Source: Roseiarcus sp036489975
GTDB taxonomy: Bacteria; Pseudomonadota; Alphaproteobacteria; Rhizobiales; Beijerinckiaceae
Assembly (NCBI GenBank): GCA_036489975.1
Contig: DASXES010000085.1
Coordinates: forward strand, 1 to 64,000
Length of the DNA stretch: 64,000 nucleotides
Direction of reading: 5' to 3'
Shown here: one piece after another, positions 8,473 through 16,242 of the stretch
How positions within the stretch are numbered: position 1 is the first letter of the stretch
How the letters are laid out: each line of letters opens with the position of its first letter
Made by a program: the position numbers and the translations under genes
Notes under the pieces: model-generated
Told to the model about the DNA's origin: nothing
The model's input: only the letters and a program-made list of their open reading frames with translations
The model's database searches: none

Positions 8473-9156
8473 GTGAAGGGCCCCGAGGTTGAGAGCGCGT
8501 TCGAGACCATCCGGCGCATGGGCCTCGTTCCGCGCGGCGCCTTTCGGCTTGAGGCGGACGAGCAGCGAGGCGCGCTCGCCGGCGTCCGCACGATCGTGCT
8601 CGCCGGCATGGCCGGGCGCGACGGCTGGAGCGCCTTCGCCGCGGCGCCCGAGGCGAGCGATGGCCTCGGCGATCCGCTCGACCGCTGGAGCCGGCGGGTT
8701 CTCGGGAGCATCGCGCGCGAACTCGGCGCGACGGCGCTCTTTCCCTTTGGCGGGCCGCCATATTGGCCGTTCCAGCAATGGGCTCGGCGCGCCGCGCCTG
8801 TCCATGCCTCGCCGATCGGCATTCTGATTCATCCGCGCTACGGGCTCTGGCATTCCTACCGCGGCGCGCTGGGCTTTTCCGAGGCGCTCGCGGTCCCCGA
8901 GCTTAAGCCTACTCCAAGCCCATGCGATTCCTGCTCAGGGCGCTGGTGCCTGAAAGCCTGTCCCGTCGGCGCATTCTCGGCCGCCGGCTACGCCGTCGCG
9001 GCCTGCGCGGCGCATGTGAAGAGCCCGGCCGGGGCGGATTGCATGGCGCTCGGCTGCCGGGCGCGCCGCGCCTGCCCGGTCGGGGCGGAACACGCCTATC
9101 TGCCCGATCAGGCGAATTTCCACATGCGCGCGTTTCTCAGCGGGCAGGGCGGCTGA
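8473..9156 (+). CDS. 4Fe-4S ferredoxin-type protein
   Basis: A protein of about 227 residues with a cysteine-rich C-terminal third: CDSCSGRWCLKACP and later CMALGCRARRACPVG, consistent with ferredoxin-like iron-sulfur cluster binding. The N-terminal two thirds (ELGATALFPFGGPPYWPFQQWA) resembles the non-cobalamin part of QueG-like or ferredoxin proteins of Rhizobiales. The reaction is unknown. The start is uncertain: a GTG at 8473 is used here, with a TTG at 8449 and an ATG at 8518 as alternatives. It stands between divergent and convergent neighbours, so it is probably monocistronic. Confidence 0.6.
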   Translation: MKGPEVESAFETIRRMGLVPRGAFRLEADEQRGALAGVRTIVLAGMAGRDGWSAFAAAPEASDGLGDPLDRWSRRVLGSIARELGATALFPFGGPPYWPFQQWARRAAPVHASPIGILIHPRYGLWHSYRGALGFSEALAVPELKPTPSPCDSCSGRWCLKACPVGAFSAAGYAVAACAAHVKSPAGADCMALGCRARRACPVGAEHAYLPDQANFHMRAFLSGQGG

Positions 9157-9180
9157 AGCGCGCCCCGGAGCGCCGCGGCG

Positions 9181-10038
9181 TCAGCCCGGATTGGTCGCAG
9201 TAACGATCCAGATCGCGGCGCCGAGCGGCACGCTGTCGCCGCGCGCGTGGGCGGCCAGCGCCTTGCGGATGTCCGCCTCAACCGCGCCCCGAACCGCCTC
9301 GCTCTGCCCGTCGAGCATGCGGCTCGTCGGCCCGATCGTCATGGCGGACGTGACAGCCGCGTCGAGTCCGCGTCCGACCGCGATGTCGAGCTCGAGATCG
9401 TGCGGCGTCATCACAATGTCGCCGAAGCCGGCGTCAGCGAGAACCCGCCGCACCCGCGCCTCGCTGGCGAAGGCGAACGGTCCCGGCGCCTCGGGATCCG
9501 TCTCAGGCAGCGGCGGGGCGTGCTTGCCCGCTTCGCGCAGCGGCAGGATGAAGAAGGGGTTGTGCTTGGCCTCCCGCCAGCAGGCGAAGGCGAGCCGCCC
9601 TCCGGGCTTCAAGCCGCTCCGCAGGTTGGCGAAGGAGCGCGCCGGGTCGGCGAAGAACATGACGCCGAATCGGGATGCGACAAGGTCGGCCGCTTCGGGC
9701 TCGAAGGCGTAGACCGTGGCGTCGGCGCGCTCGAACCGGATGGCCAGGCCTTCGGCCCGCTGCCTGGCGCGTGCGAGCATCGGCTCGGAAATGTCGAGTC
9801 CCAGGACTTCGCCTCCGGGAACGCGTGCGGCGAAGTCGATCGTCGTCGCGCCGCAGCCGCAGCCGACGTCGATCACGCGCTCGCCCGGCTTCGGACGCGC
9901 TGCGGCGAGGAGCCGGTCAGACACCGGGCTCAGCACCTGATCCTGATGCTCTTGACGGTCGGTCCATTTCTGGCCGGCGGCGGAGTTCCAATACTCGGCC
10001 TGGGCGGCGTTGTCGGCGTGGAGCGGCGCGGCGGACAT
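9181..10038 (-). CDS. SAM-dependent class I methyltransferase
   Basis: A 285-residue methyltransferase with glycine-rich motif I (VIDVGCGCGATTIDFA, about residues 55-70), motif II (RFERADATVYAFEP) and the region DLVASRFGVMFFADP, as in the UbiE/Methyltransf_11 fold. The acceptor substrate is not predictable. The start at 10038 (MSAAPLHADN) has a GGGAGG box immediately upstream. It begins 19 bp after the end of a broken cupin gene on the same strand, so the two were probably one transcript. Confidence 0.8.
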   Translation of the reverse strand: MSAAPLHADNAAQAEYWNSAAGQKWTDRQEHQDQVLSPVSDRLLAAARPKPGERVIDVGCGCGATTIDFAARVPGGEVLGLDISEPMLARARQRAEGLAIRFERADATVYAFEPEAADLVASRFGVMFFADPARSFANLRSGLKPGGRLAFACWREAKHNPFFILPLREAGKHAPPLPETDPEAPGPFAFASEARVRRVLADAGFGDIVMTPHDLELDIAVGRGLDAAVTSAMTIGPTSRMLDGQSEAVRGAVEADIRKALAAHARGDSVPLGAAIWIVTATNPG

Positions 10039-10057
10039 GAAGCCTCCCATTTTCGGC

Positions 10058-10461
10058 TCAGGCGGGCGAAGCGAGCGGTTTGCCCTTTTCGACGACATAA
10101 GTCGAGATGACGACGGTCTTGGCCGGCCCGTTCACGCCGCCATGAGGCGTGCGGGTCGGCGCCTAAAATCCGTCGCCCGCGCCAAGCTTGAGCGCGCCCT
10201 GGCCTTCGATCGTAAGCTCCGTTCCGCCCGCGGCGACATATCCCGATTCGATGCCCGGATGGTGTGGCGCGCGATAGGCGCGTTGGGAGCGAGTTCGATC
10301 CGCATCTCGATGGTGGCGTAGCCGTCCATCGGTCCGTCGGTCTGCTTGATCAGCGTGCGTTTCAGGCCCGGCGGCGCGGCCGTCTGCGCCTCGGCCCCGC
10401 TCGCAAGAAACCCCGCCGCCGCGCACAGGCCGCAAGCGGTGAAAAGGCGCCGGGTCAGCAT
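10058..10461 (-). pseudogene. Exported cupin-domain protein, frameshift plus nonsense
   Basis: Reading starts at an ATG (MLTRRLFTACGLCAAAGF, signal-peptide-like, possibly Tat because of the RR) with a GGGAGGAG ribosome binding site. It continues through a cupin core (ATIEMRIELAPNAPIARHT). At about 10260 one C is missing, so the expected HPGIESGYV appears only in the next frame. That frame reads well through TELTIEGQGALKLGAGDGF, meets TAG at 10163-10165, then resumes as APTRTPHGGVNGPAKTVV and ends at 10058. Two independent lesions make a true pseudogene likely. The cupin signature H-x-H-P...E...G is visible across the break. Confidence 0.75.
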
Positions 10462-10696
10462 GAAGGCTCCTCCCATGTTGCGGCCGGCTCGCGCGGCGAC
10501 CAGTTGAGCCAAGTTTCCCTCCCAGCGCAACAGCGGCGGGTGAGCGCGCGGGTCCGCGCCCCGATCCTCCTTCGCGGCGCTTTTTCGTAGACCCCGAGCC
10601 AAGGGAAGCGCATGCTTTGCGGGCTCTGCTGTCACGCAAATGATAATGTGGATCGGTAAGCGCGACGAACTGGGAGAACGAAACGCCAGGTTGACG

Positions 10697-10728
10697 GAAC
10701 GGATCGGCGAAGCCCTCCGTTCTTCGCC
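10697..10728 (+). other. Two mutually exclusive hairpins in the xfp leader
   Basis: GAACGGA (10697-10703) pairs with TCCGTTC (10716-10722), and GGCGAA (10706-10711) pairs with TTCGCC (10723-10728). The arms interleave, so only one stem can form at a time. They end about 10 bp before the GGAGA ribosome binding site of xfp. A regulatory leader is possible, and chance pairing in GC-rich DNA cannot be excluded. Confidence 0.3.
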
Positions 10729-10745
10729 AAAGCGAACTGGAGACA

Positions 10746-13199
10746 ATGACGATGGCGACCACTCTGTCGAAAAAGGAAAGCGGAGCGTCGAAAAGCGGAG
10801 GAACGCTCTCGAAGACGGAAAGCGCGCTCATCGACGCCTACTGGCGCGCCGCCAATTATCTGTCTGTCGGCCAGATCTACCTGTTCGACAATCCCCTGCT
10901 GCGCGAGCCCCTCAAGGAGGAGCACATCAAGCCGCGCCTCCTCGGGCACTGGGGCACGACGCCCGGCCTCAACTTCGTCTACGCCCACCTCAACCGGCTG
11001 ATCAAGAAATACGATCTTGACATGATCTACGTCGCTGGCCCCGGCCACGGGGGACCGGGCCTGGTCGCCAACGCCTATCTGGAAGGAACCTACAGCGAAG
11101 TCTATCCGCGCATCTCGCCGGACGAAGAGGGCATCAAGCGCCTCTTCACCCAGTTCTCGTTTCCCGGCGGGATACCGAGCCATGTCGCGCCCGAGACGCC
11201 CGGCTCTATCCACGAAGGGGGCGAACTCGGTTATTCACTCTCGCACGCCTATGGCGCCGCTTTTGACAATCCCGACCTCATCGTCGCCGCGGTGATCGGC
11301 GACGGCGAAGCGGAGACGGGCGCGCTCGCCACGAGCTGGCATTCGAACAAGTTCCTCAATCCGGTCCGTGACGGCGCGGTCCTGCCGATCCTGCATCTCA
11401 ACGGCTACAAGATCGCCAACCCGACGGTGCTGGCGCGCATCAGCCATGAGGAGCTCGAATCGCTGTTTCGCGGCTACGGATACAAGCCTCATTTCGTCGA
11501 GGGCGATGAGCCGGCCCTGATGCACGAACTGATGGCGGCCACGCTCGAAACAGTGCTCGGCGAGATCCGCGACATCCAGGCCGACGCGCGGAAGAATGGA
11601 TTTTCCAGACGCCCGATCTGGCCGATGATCGTGATGCGCACGCCGAAAGGCTGGACCTGCCCCAAGGAGATCGACGGCAAGAAGGAGGAGGGCTACTGGC
11701 GCTCGCACCAGGTGCCGATGAGCGCCATGCGCGGCCACCCGGAGCATGTCCGCATCCTGGAGACATGGATGAAGAGCTATCGCCCCGAGGAGCTGTTCGA
11801 CGAGACCGGCCGCCTCACGGCCGAACTCGCCGCGCTGCCGCCTGAGGGGACGCGCCGGATGAGCGCCAACCTGCATGCCAACGGGGGCGCGCTCTTGCGC
11901 GATCTGAGTCTCCCGGACTTTCGCGACTATGCGGTCAGCGTGCCTTCGCCTGGCGCGACAATCGCGGAGGCGACGCGGGTGATGGGCCAGTTCCTGCGCG
12001 ACGTGATGAAGCTCAATCTGGCGTCAAAGAACTTCCGCCTGTTCAGCCCGGACGAAAACAATTCCAACCGCTGGCAGGACGTGCTCGAGGTGACGAACCG
12101 CGCCTGGGCCGCCGAGACTTTCTCATACGACGATCATCTCGCGGCCGACGGGCGCGTGATGGAGATGCTGAGCGAGCACCAGTGCCAGGGATGGCTCGAA
12201 GGCTATCTCCTGACCGGCCGGCACGGCTTCTTCTCCTGCTACGAAGCCTTCATCCACATTATCGATTCCATGTTCAACCAGCATGCGAAGTGGCTCAAGG
12301 TCTGCAACCAGATCAAGTGGCGCCGGCCGGTCGCCTCGCTTAATTATCTCTTGTCGAGTCACGTCTGGCGCCAGGACCACAATGGCTTTTCCCACCAGGA
12401 TCCCGGCTTCATCGACCATGTGATGAACAAGAAGGCGGAGGTGGTGCGCATCTATCTGCCGCCGGACGCGAACTGCCTGCTCTCCGTCACCGACCATTGC
12501 CTGAAGAGCCGCAACTACGTGAACGTCATCGTCGCGGGAAAACAGCCCTCGCCGCAATGGCTGAGCATGGACGAGGCGGTCAAGCACTGCGAAGCTGGCT
12601 TGGGCATCTGGCCCTGGGCGAGCAACGACCACGGCGGCGAGCCAGATGTGGTGATGGCCTGCTGCGGCGACGTGCCGACGCTCGAGACACTGGCTGCGGT
12701 CGCCCTCCTGCGCGAGCATGCGCCCGACCTCAAAATCCGGGTCGTCAATGTCGTCGATCTGATGACGCTCCAGCCGCACAACGAGCATCCCCATGGGCTC
12801 TCCGACCGCGACTTCGACGCTCTCTTTACCGTCGACAAGCCGATCATCTTCGCCTTTCACGGCTATCCGTGGCTCATTCATCGCCTGACTTATCGAAGGA
12901 GAGGCCACGACAACGTTCATGTGCGCGGCTACAAGGAAGAAGGGACGACGACCACGCCCTTCGACATGTGCGTGCTCAATGAAATCGACCGGTTCCATCT
13001 GGTCGGCGACGTCATCGATCGCGTGCCCAAGCTCGGCGAACGCGCGGCCTACGCCAAGCAGGCGATCCGCGACCGGCTCATCGACCATCGCCAATATATC
13101 CGCCGCTACGGCGACGACATGCCGGAGATCAAGAACTGGAGCTGGGGCGGCCAGGGCGCGGCGCCGGGAACAAGCTCGACCGGCGGCGACAACGTCTGA
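10746..13199 (+). CDS. xfp: Xylulose-5-phosphate/fructose-6-phosphate phosphoketolase
   Basis: An 817-residue thiamine diphosphate enzyme cleaving xylulose 5-phosphate (and often fructose 6-phosphate) with phosphate to acetyl phosphate plus glyceraldehyde 3-phosphate (or erythrose 4-phosphate). Hallmarks are GHWGTTPGLNF, YVAGPGHGGPGLVANAYLEG, the ThDP motif GDGEAETG with LNGYKIANP, and SSHVWRQDHNGFSHQDPGF. Full-length for the family. The ATG at 10746 has GGAGA upstream; a second in-frame ATG at 10752 is also possible. No acetate kinase gene is adjacent. With transketolase 6 kb away it offers a carbon-conserving route to acetyl-CoA. Confidence 0.96.
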   Translation: MTMATTLSKKESGASKSGGTLSKTESALIDAYWRAANYLSVGQIYLFDNPLLREPLKEEHIKPRLLGHWGTTPGLNFVYAHLNRLIKKYDLDMIYVAGPGHGGPGLVANAYLEGTYSEVYPRISPDEEGIKRLFTQFSFPGGIPSHVAPETPGSIHEGGELGYSLSHAYGAAFDNPDLIVAAVIGDGEAETGALATSWHSNKFLNPVRDGAVLPILHLNGYKIANPTVLARISHEELESLFRGYGYKPHFVEGDEPALMHELMAATLETVLGEIRDIQADARKNGFSRRPIWPMIVMRTPKGWTCPKEIDGKKEEGYWRSHQVPMSAMRGHPEHVRILETWMKSYRPEELFDETGRLTAELAALPPEGTRRMSANLHANGGALLRDLSLPDFRDYAVSVPSPGATIAEATRVMGQFLRDVMKLNLASKNFRLFSPDENNSNRWQDVLEVTNRAWAAETFSYDDHLAADGRVMEMLSEHQCQGWLEGYLLTGRHGFFSCYEAFIHIIDSMFNQHAKWLKVCNQIKWRRPVASLNYLLSSHVWRQDHNGFSHQDPGFIDHVMNKKAEVVRIYLPPDANCLLSVTDHCLKSRNYVNVIVAGKQPSPQWLSMDEAVKHCEAGLGIWPWASNDHGGEPDVVMACCGDVPTLETLAAVALLREHAPDLKIRVVNVVDLMTLQPHNEHPHGLSDRDFDALFTVDKPIIFAFHGYPWLIHRLTYRRRGHDNVHVRGYKEEGTTTTPFDMCVLNEIDRFHLVGDVIDRVPKLGERAAYAKQAIRDRLIDHRQYIRRYGDDMPEIKNWSWGGQGAAPGTSSTGGDNV

Positions 13200-13201
13200 A
13201 C

Positions 13202-13264
13202 CGCGGCGAACGTCGCTAGGGCGACGCCGCGAATATCATAAGGCCCTCTATCGCGCCGAGGGCC
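13202..13264 (+). terminator. Stem-loops after xfp
   Basis: Immediately after the xfp stop, CGCGGC (13202-13207) pairs with GCCGCG (13226-13231), enclosing GTCGC/GCGAC with a TAGG loop. A second stem, GGCCCTC/GAGGGCC, spans 13242-13264. Neither has a U-tract. They are placed as transcript-end structures but termination is not assured. Confidence 0.35.
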
Positions 13265-13388
13265 TGGCCAATGAACCATGTGCGACTTCACCCCGGGCGA
13301 AGCGAACTTCGCCGGACGCCGGGAGCGCTGTTCCAAGGGCTATGCTCGCTCGGCCGGTGGGCTCGCGCTCCGCAGCCGCTCCCTCGGG

Positions 13389-13646
13389 TCAGCTCTTGGG
13401 CGCCGCCGGCGCCGTACGCATCTGGCGCATATGTTCGGCGCCCGCGCGCGCTCTGTCCTTGTGACTGTTCCTGCTGTGGCGCAAATGCCTGCTATGCGAT
13501 CCGCCTCCAGCGGCATGGGCCGAACTCGTGGCGGGAGCGGCCTGCGCCAGTTGCATCGGCTGGGCTGACCCGGCGGACTGAGCCGTGGCGGCCAGCGGCG
13601 AAAGGCCGACGAGCGCCCCGAGGCTGACCGCGACAAACCTGTTCAT
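13389..13646 (-). CDS. Small exported His/Ala-rich protein
   Basis: An 85-residue protein with a clear signal peptide (MNRFVAVSLGALVGLSPLAATAQS) and a mature part rich in Ala, Ser, His and Arg, including SHSRHLRHSRNSHKDRARAG. GGGAGG lies upstream of the ATG at 13646. No family is recognised. The His/Arg-rich stretch could bind metal or an anionic surface, which is inference. It is divergent from a lipoprotein gene. Confidence 0.6.
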   Translation of the reverse strand: MNRFVAVSLGALVGLSPLAATAQSAGSAQPMQLAQAAPATSSAHAAGGGSHSRHLRHSRNSHKDRARAGAEHMRQMRTAPAAPKS

Positions 13647-13844
13647 TCGGTGAATCCTCCCAGCAAGTTCCGACTTAAACCCCCGCGAATCATGCGCCAA
13701 TCCGGCGTCGCCTGTCCATGGGGCTTTTTGCGTAGGATTGGCGCGTGGGGAGGCGAGGCTGGATGCGCCGGGTTTGACGCCAGGTTCGACCGGCAACCTG
13801 CAGAGCTTCCCAAAGGGCAAGCCGTCTGCGATCCTTTCGGAAGA

Positions 13845-14195
13845 ATGATAGAACAAGCGCTCCTCCCCTCTGGCAAGCCGGTGGCGACAATTCGTAACCT
13901 GATCGCAGCAGCCATCGTCGCTCTCAGCGTCTCGGCTTGCGCCGACACGCAGGAGTACCCGATCGCGCCCAATATGGTGCGGCTCGATGTCAGTCCGCCG
14001 ACAGCGCCGTTCGTTGGCGAATCGACGCTCCGACGCGCGGCCGAGCTGACGCTGCGGAACGGCTACAGCGCTTTCCGGCTTGAACCGATCTACGTGGAGG
14101 CTTTCGATAAGTTCGGAGTCACGGTCGTCATGTTTCACGCCAACGATCCGCGAGCCGCGGGCGCCTACGACGCCGCGGCCATCCTCGGGAAATAA
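13845..14195 (+). CDS. Small lipoprotein, CC0125/CC1285-like
   Basis: A protein of about 116 residues whose N-terminus (RNLIAAAIVALSVSAC) carries a lipobox (VSAC), so it should be lipidated and exported. The mature domain contains TLRRAAELTLRNGYSAFRLEPIYVEA, which resembles a family of small alphaproteobacterial lipoproteins of unknown function. The ATG at 13845 is used; a GTG at 13881 would also leave a complete signal peptide. Codons upstream to 13650 lie in the divergent promoter region and are probably not translated. Confidence 0.6.
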   Translation: MIEQALLPSGKPVATIRNLIAAAIVALSVSACADTQEYPIAPNMVRLDVSPPTAPFVGESTLRRAAELTLRNGYSAFRLEPIYVEAFDKFGVTVVMFHANDPRAAGAYDAAAILGK

Positions 14196-14227
14196 TCCAC
14201 CGTGCGAGGGCGCCTCATGAGCGCGCC

Positions 14228-14932
14228 TCAACGGCTGGAAGCCCAGTCCTTATACCGTTTGAGGGCGTCCTCGTTCGGCGGATAGAGGCCCGGCAACTTC
14301 GCTCCGTTCGAGACTTCGTCCATGATCCAGGTCTCCATGCGCTCCTGCTCGGGGGCTGCACGAACCACATCCTCGATCAGCGAGGCGGGGATCAGCGCCG
14401 CGCCATCGTCGTCCACCACGACCAGATCGTCGGGATAGACGGCGACGCCCCCGCAGCCGATCGGCTCCTGCCAATTGACGAAGGTGAGCGCGGCGACCGA
14501 GGGTGGAGCGGCGGCGCCCTGGCACCAGACGGGAAGGTCCGTTTTGAGAACGCCCGCCATGTCGCGCACAACCCCGTCGGTGACGAGGCCGGCCACGCCG
14601 CGATGCTTGATCCTGGCGCACAAGATGTCGCCGAAAATGCCGGCGTCCGTGACGCCCATCGCGTCGGCGACCGCGACGCATCCAGGCGGCATCTCCTCGA
14701 TTGCCGCCCGCGTCGAGCGCGGCGAGGACCACGACGAAGGCGTCGCGAGATCTTCCCGCGCCGGAATGAAACGCAAGGTGAAGGCGCGCCCGATCGTGCG
14801 CGGCTGCCCGGAGCGAATCGGTCGCGTGCCTCGCATCCAGACCCGGCGCAATCCATGTTTGAGAAGGACCGTCGTGATCGTCGCGGTCGATACGGGTTTC
14901 AGCGCGTCGACAATGTCGCTGAGCTCGCTCAT
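14228..14932 (-). CDS. RraA-like / HMG aldolase family protein
   Basis: A 234-residue protein of the RraA-like (formerly dimethylmenaquinone methyltransferase) fold. The conserved core reads GIFGDILCARIKHRGVAGLVTDGVVRD, with the GD..A and DG..RD motifs that bind a divalent metal and substrate in 4-hydroxy-4-methyl-2-oxoglutarate aldolases. True RraA is about 160 residues. This longer form is more like the rhizobial RraA-like/aldolase group, and an RNase E regulatory role is doubtful. The start at 14932 (MSELSDIVDAL) has GGAGA upstream. Convergent with the lipoprotein gene. Confidence 0.7.
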   Translation of the reverse strand: MSELSDIVDALKPVSTATITTVLLKHGLRRVWMRGTRPIRSGQPRTIGRAFTLRFIPAREDLATPSSWSSPRSTRAAIEEMPPGCVAVADAMGVTDAGIFGDILCARIKHRGVAGLVTDGVVRDMAGVLKTDLPVWCQGAAAPPSVAALTFVNWQEPIGCGGVAVYPDDLVVVDDDGAALIPASLIEDVVRAAPEQERMETWIMDEVSNGAKLPGLYPPNEDALKRYKDWASSR

Positions 14933-15052
14933 GCTGTCTCCGGGCGGACGCGTCAAAGGCGAAAGGGTTCGCGGCCGTCGCCCGTCCCGACGACGAATGC
15001 GCTTGGGGCCGCCTATGTCATAACAGACGCGAACACTCCCGTGGAACTCAAC

Positions 15053-15643
15053 ATGTGCAACGACTACCGGCTCTTGTCCAACGCGGCTCAGCTGTTCGAC
15101 GGCTTCTCCGAGACCCGAATCAAAATCCGCTTCTCGGAGGGCGCGCCCAATATCGAGGCGCGCGAGGACATCAAGATCACCGACATGGGTCCGATCGTGC
15201 GCGCCATCGCAGGCGAGACTGGGGCCGGCGACCTGGTGCAGCGGCGCTGGAGCTGGCCCGGCCCGAGCGGCAAGCCGGTCTACAATTTCCGCTCCGAGGG
15301 CCGCGAGTTTACCTCGGGTCGCTGCCTGATCCCTGCGGACGGCTTCTACGAATTCACTGATCCAGCGGACAGGAAAAAGAAGGGCAAAGACAAGTGGCTG
15401 TTCACCAAGACGGACGAACCCTGGTTTTGCATCGCCGGAATCTGGCGGGCGGTGAAAGACGTGGGCGAGGCGTTTACGATGCTGACGGTCTCACCTGGCC
15501 CCGACGTCGCGCCCTACCACGATCGGCAAATCGCGATCCTCGATCGGGCCCATTGGGCCACATGGCTCGATCCGTCGGCGCCAGCGAAGACGAGTTTAAA
15601 ACCCCTCCCCGCAGGCAGCCTTGCCGTCGAGCAGGTGGGCTAA
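15053..15643 (+). CDS. SRAP domain protein (HMCES/YedK family)
   Basis: A 196-residue SOS response-associated peptidase family protein that forms a protective thiazolidine crosslink with abasic sites in single-stranded DNA. Cys2 follows the initiator Met (MCNDYR), as the chemistry requires, which fixes the start at 15053. The conserved Asn (YNFRSEG), Glu (GFYEF) and His (PYHDRQIAIL) are present; the usual HdRMP motif is HDRQI here. No LexA box was recognised upstream. It is divergent from the RraA-like gene and its stop overlaps the end of a tiny minus-strand ORF. Confidence 0.88.
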   Translation: MCNDYRLLSNAAQLFDGFSETRIKIRFSEGAPNIEAREDIKITDMGPIVRAIAGETGAGDLVQRRWSWPGPSGKPVYNFRSEGREFTSGRCLIPADGFYEFTDPADRKKKGKDKWLFTKTDEPWFCIAGIWRAVKDVGEAFTMLTVSPGPDVAPYHDRQIAILDRAHWATWLDPSAPAKTSLKPLPAGSLAVEQVG

Positions 15644-15726
15644 ATGCGTCGGTCACGTCCCTTCGCATAGGCGCACATGAGCAGAAGAATGAGCCAGCCG
15701 GCGGCTCCTGCAAATACGATTGTCAC
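15640..15726 (-). CDS. Tiny membrane-protein ORF (28 aa), second of a pair
   Basis: A GTG-initiated 28-codon ORF, too short for routine calling. GAGGA lies 6 nt upstream of the GTG, ideal spacing. The peptide is one hydrophobic segment (VVTIVFAGAAGWLILLLM) followed by a basic tail (KGRDRRI), a typical single-pass small membrane protein with the positive end in the cytoplasm. It lies 58 bp downstream of a similar ORF. Homology is unknown. Expression is unproven. Confidence 0.4.
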   Translation of the reverse strand: MTIVFAGAAGWLILLLMCAYAKGRDRRI

Positions 15727-15784
15727 GACACGTCCTCATTAAACCTGATTAAATGGTTAACGCCTGAAGGGCCGACCAGTTCCA

Positions 15785-15865
15785 TCACATCCGCTCGGCG
15801 ATCTTGAAGACAAGCCAGCCCAGGGCGGCGAAGCCGAGGCCCCAGAAAAGATCGACAGAGACCAC
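15785..15865 (-). CDS. Tiny membrane-protein ORF (26 aa), first of a pair
   Basis: A GTG-initiated 26-codon ORF with AGGGG 6 nt upstream of the start. The peptide begins VVSVDLFWGLGFAALGW and ends VFKIAERM, giving one predicted membrane helix. A GATAAT -10-like element lies about 40 bp upstream. An overlapping ATG in another frame gives an unconvincing basic peptide. I recognise no family, and the call rests on ribosome binding site, hydropathy and a paired neighbour. Confidence 0.4.
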   Translation of the reverse strand: MVSVDLFWGLGFAALGWLVFKIAERM

Positions 15866-15903
15866 TGCCTTCCCCTTCCATCTTTTTACAAGCGCATTAA
15901 GAC

Positions 15904-15937
15904 ATTATCGGCGGTTGCAGCAAGTAACAAATTGTTA
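15904..15937 (-). promoter_or_regulatory. Candidate promoter and palindrome upstream of the tiny ORF pair
   Basis: On the minus strand GATAAT (15904-15909) is a good -10. A perfect palindrome TAACAA-A-TTGTTA (15925-15937) overlaps the -35 position, where TTGTTA (15-bp spacer) or TTTGTT (16-bp spacer) could serve. The short spacer weakens the call. The palindrome could be an operator. Confidence 0.3.
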
Positions 15938-16132
15938 AAGTCTAATGGGTTGCCGTTCTGTTCCATGTCCAGCCGTCTAAGGCGTAGCCTGACGAAACGC
16001 GGTGACGTCCCTCACAGTGCGTGAACGAAGAGGGAGCCGGAAAGTCGCCGCCGGTGGTGCCGGGCCAAATTCTTTCCCCAGGCAGTCCCCGTCCTAACGG
16101 AAGATTAACCTTGGGCCCCTAGAGCGTTGATA

Positions 16133-16166
16133 CCCATGGGGTCCCATGCTATCCCACACCATCCCG
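16133..16166. promoter_or_regulatory. MraZ-type box: CCCA repeated every 10 bp
   Basis: CCCA occurs at 16133, 16143 and 16153, with CCCG at 16163, a strict 10-bp period. On the minus strand this reads TGGG repeats, one of them GTGGG. MraZ of Escherichia coli binds GTGGG direct repeats spaced one helical turn apart upstream of mraZ. The box lies about 77 bp ahead of mraZ. A possible promoter (TTAACC, 17 bp, TGATAC) lies immediately upstream, so binding would block transcription. Confidence 0.6.
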
Positions 16167-16242
16167 TCCAGCGCCCCGGCGCTGCCACTTAATGCCGAAG
16201 GGCGCCTGAGCCGGGGGCGCCCGCGCGCCGAAGGGCTGCCTG

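Noticed and set aside
10697..10728. H-type pseudoknot in the xfp leader
   Set aside because: The third loop would have zero nucleotides to cross a 7-bp stem, so a true pseudoknot is sterically unlikely; alternative hairpins are the safer description.
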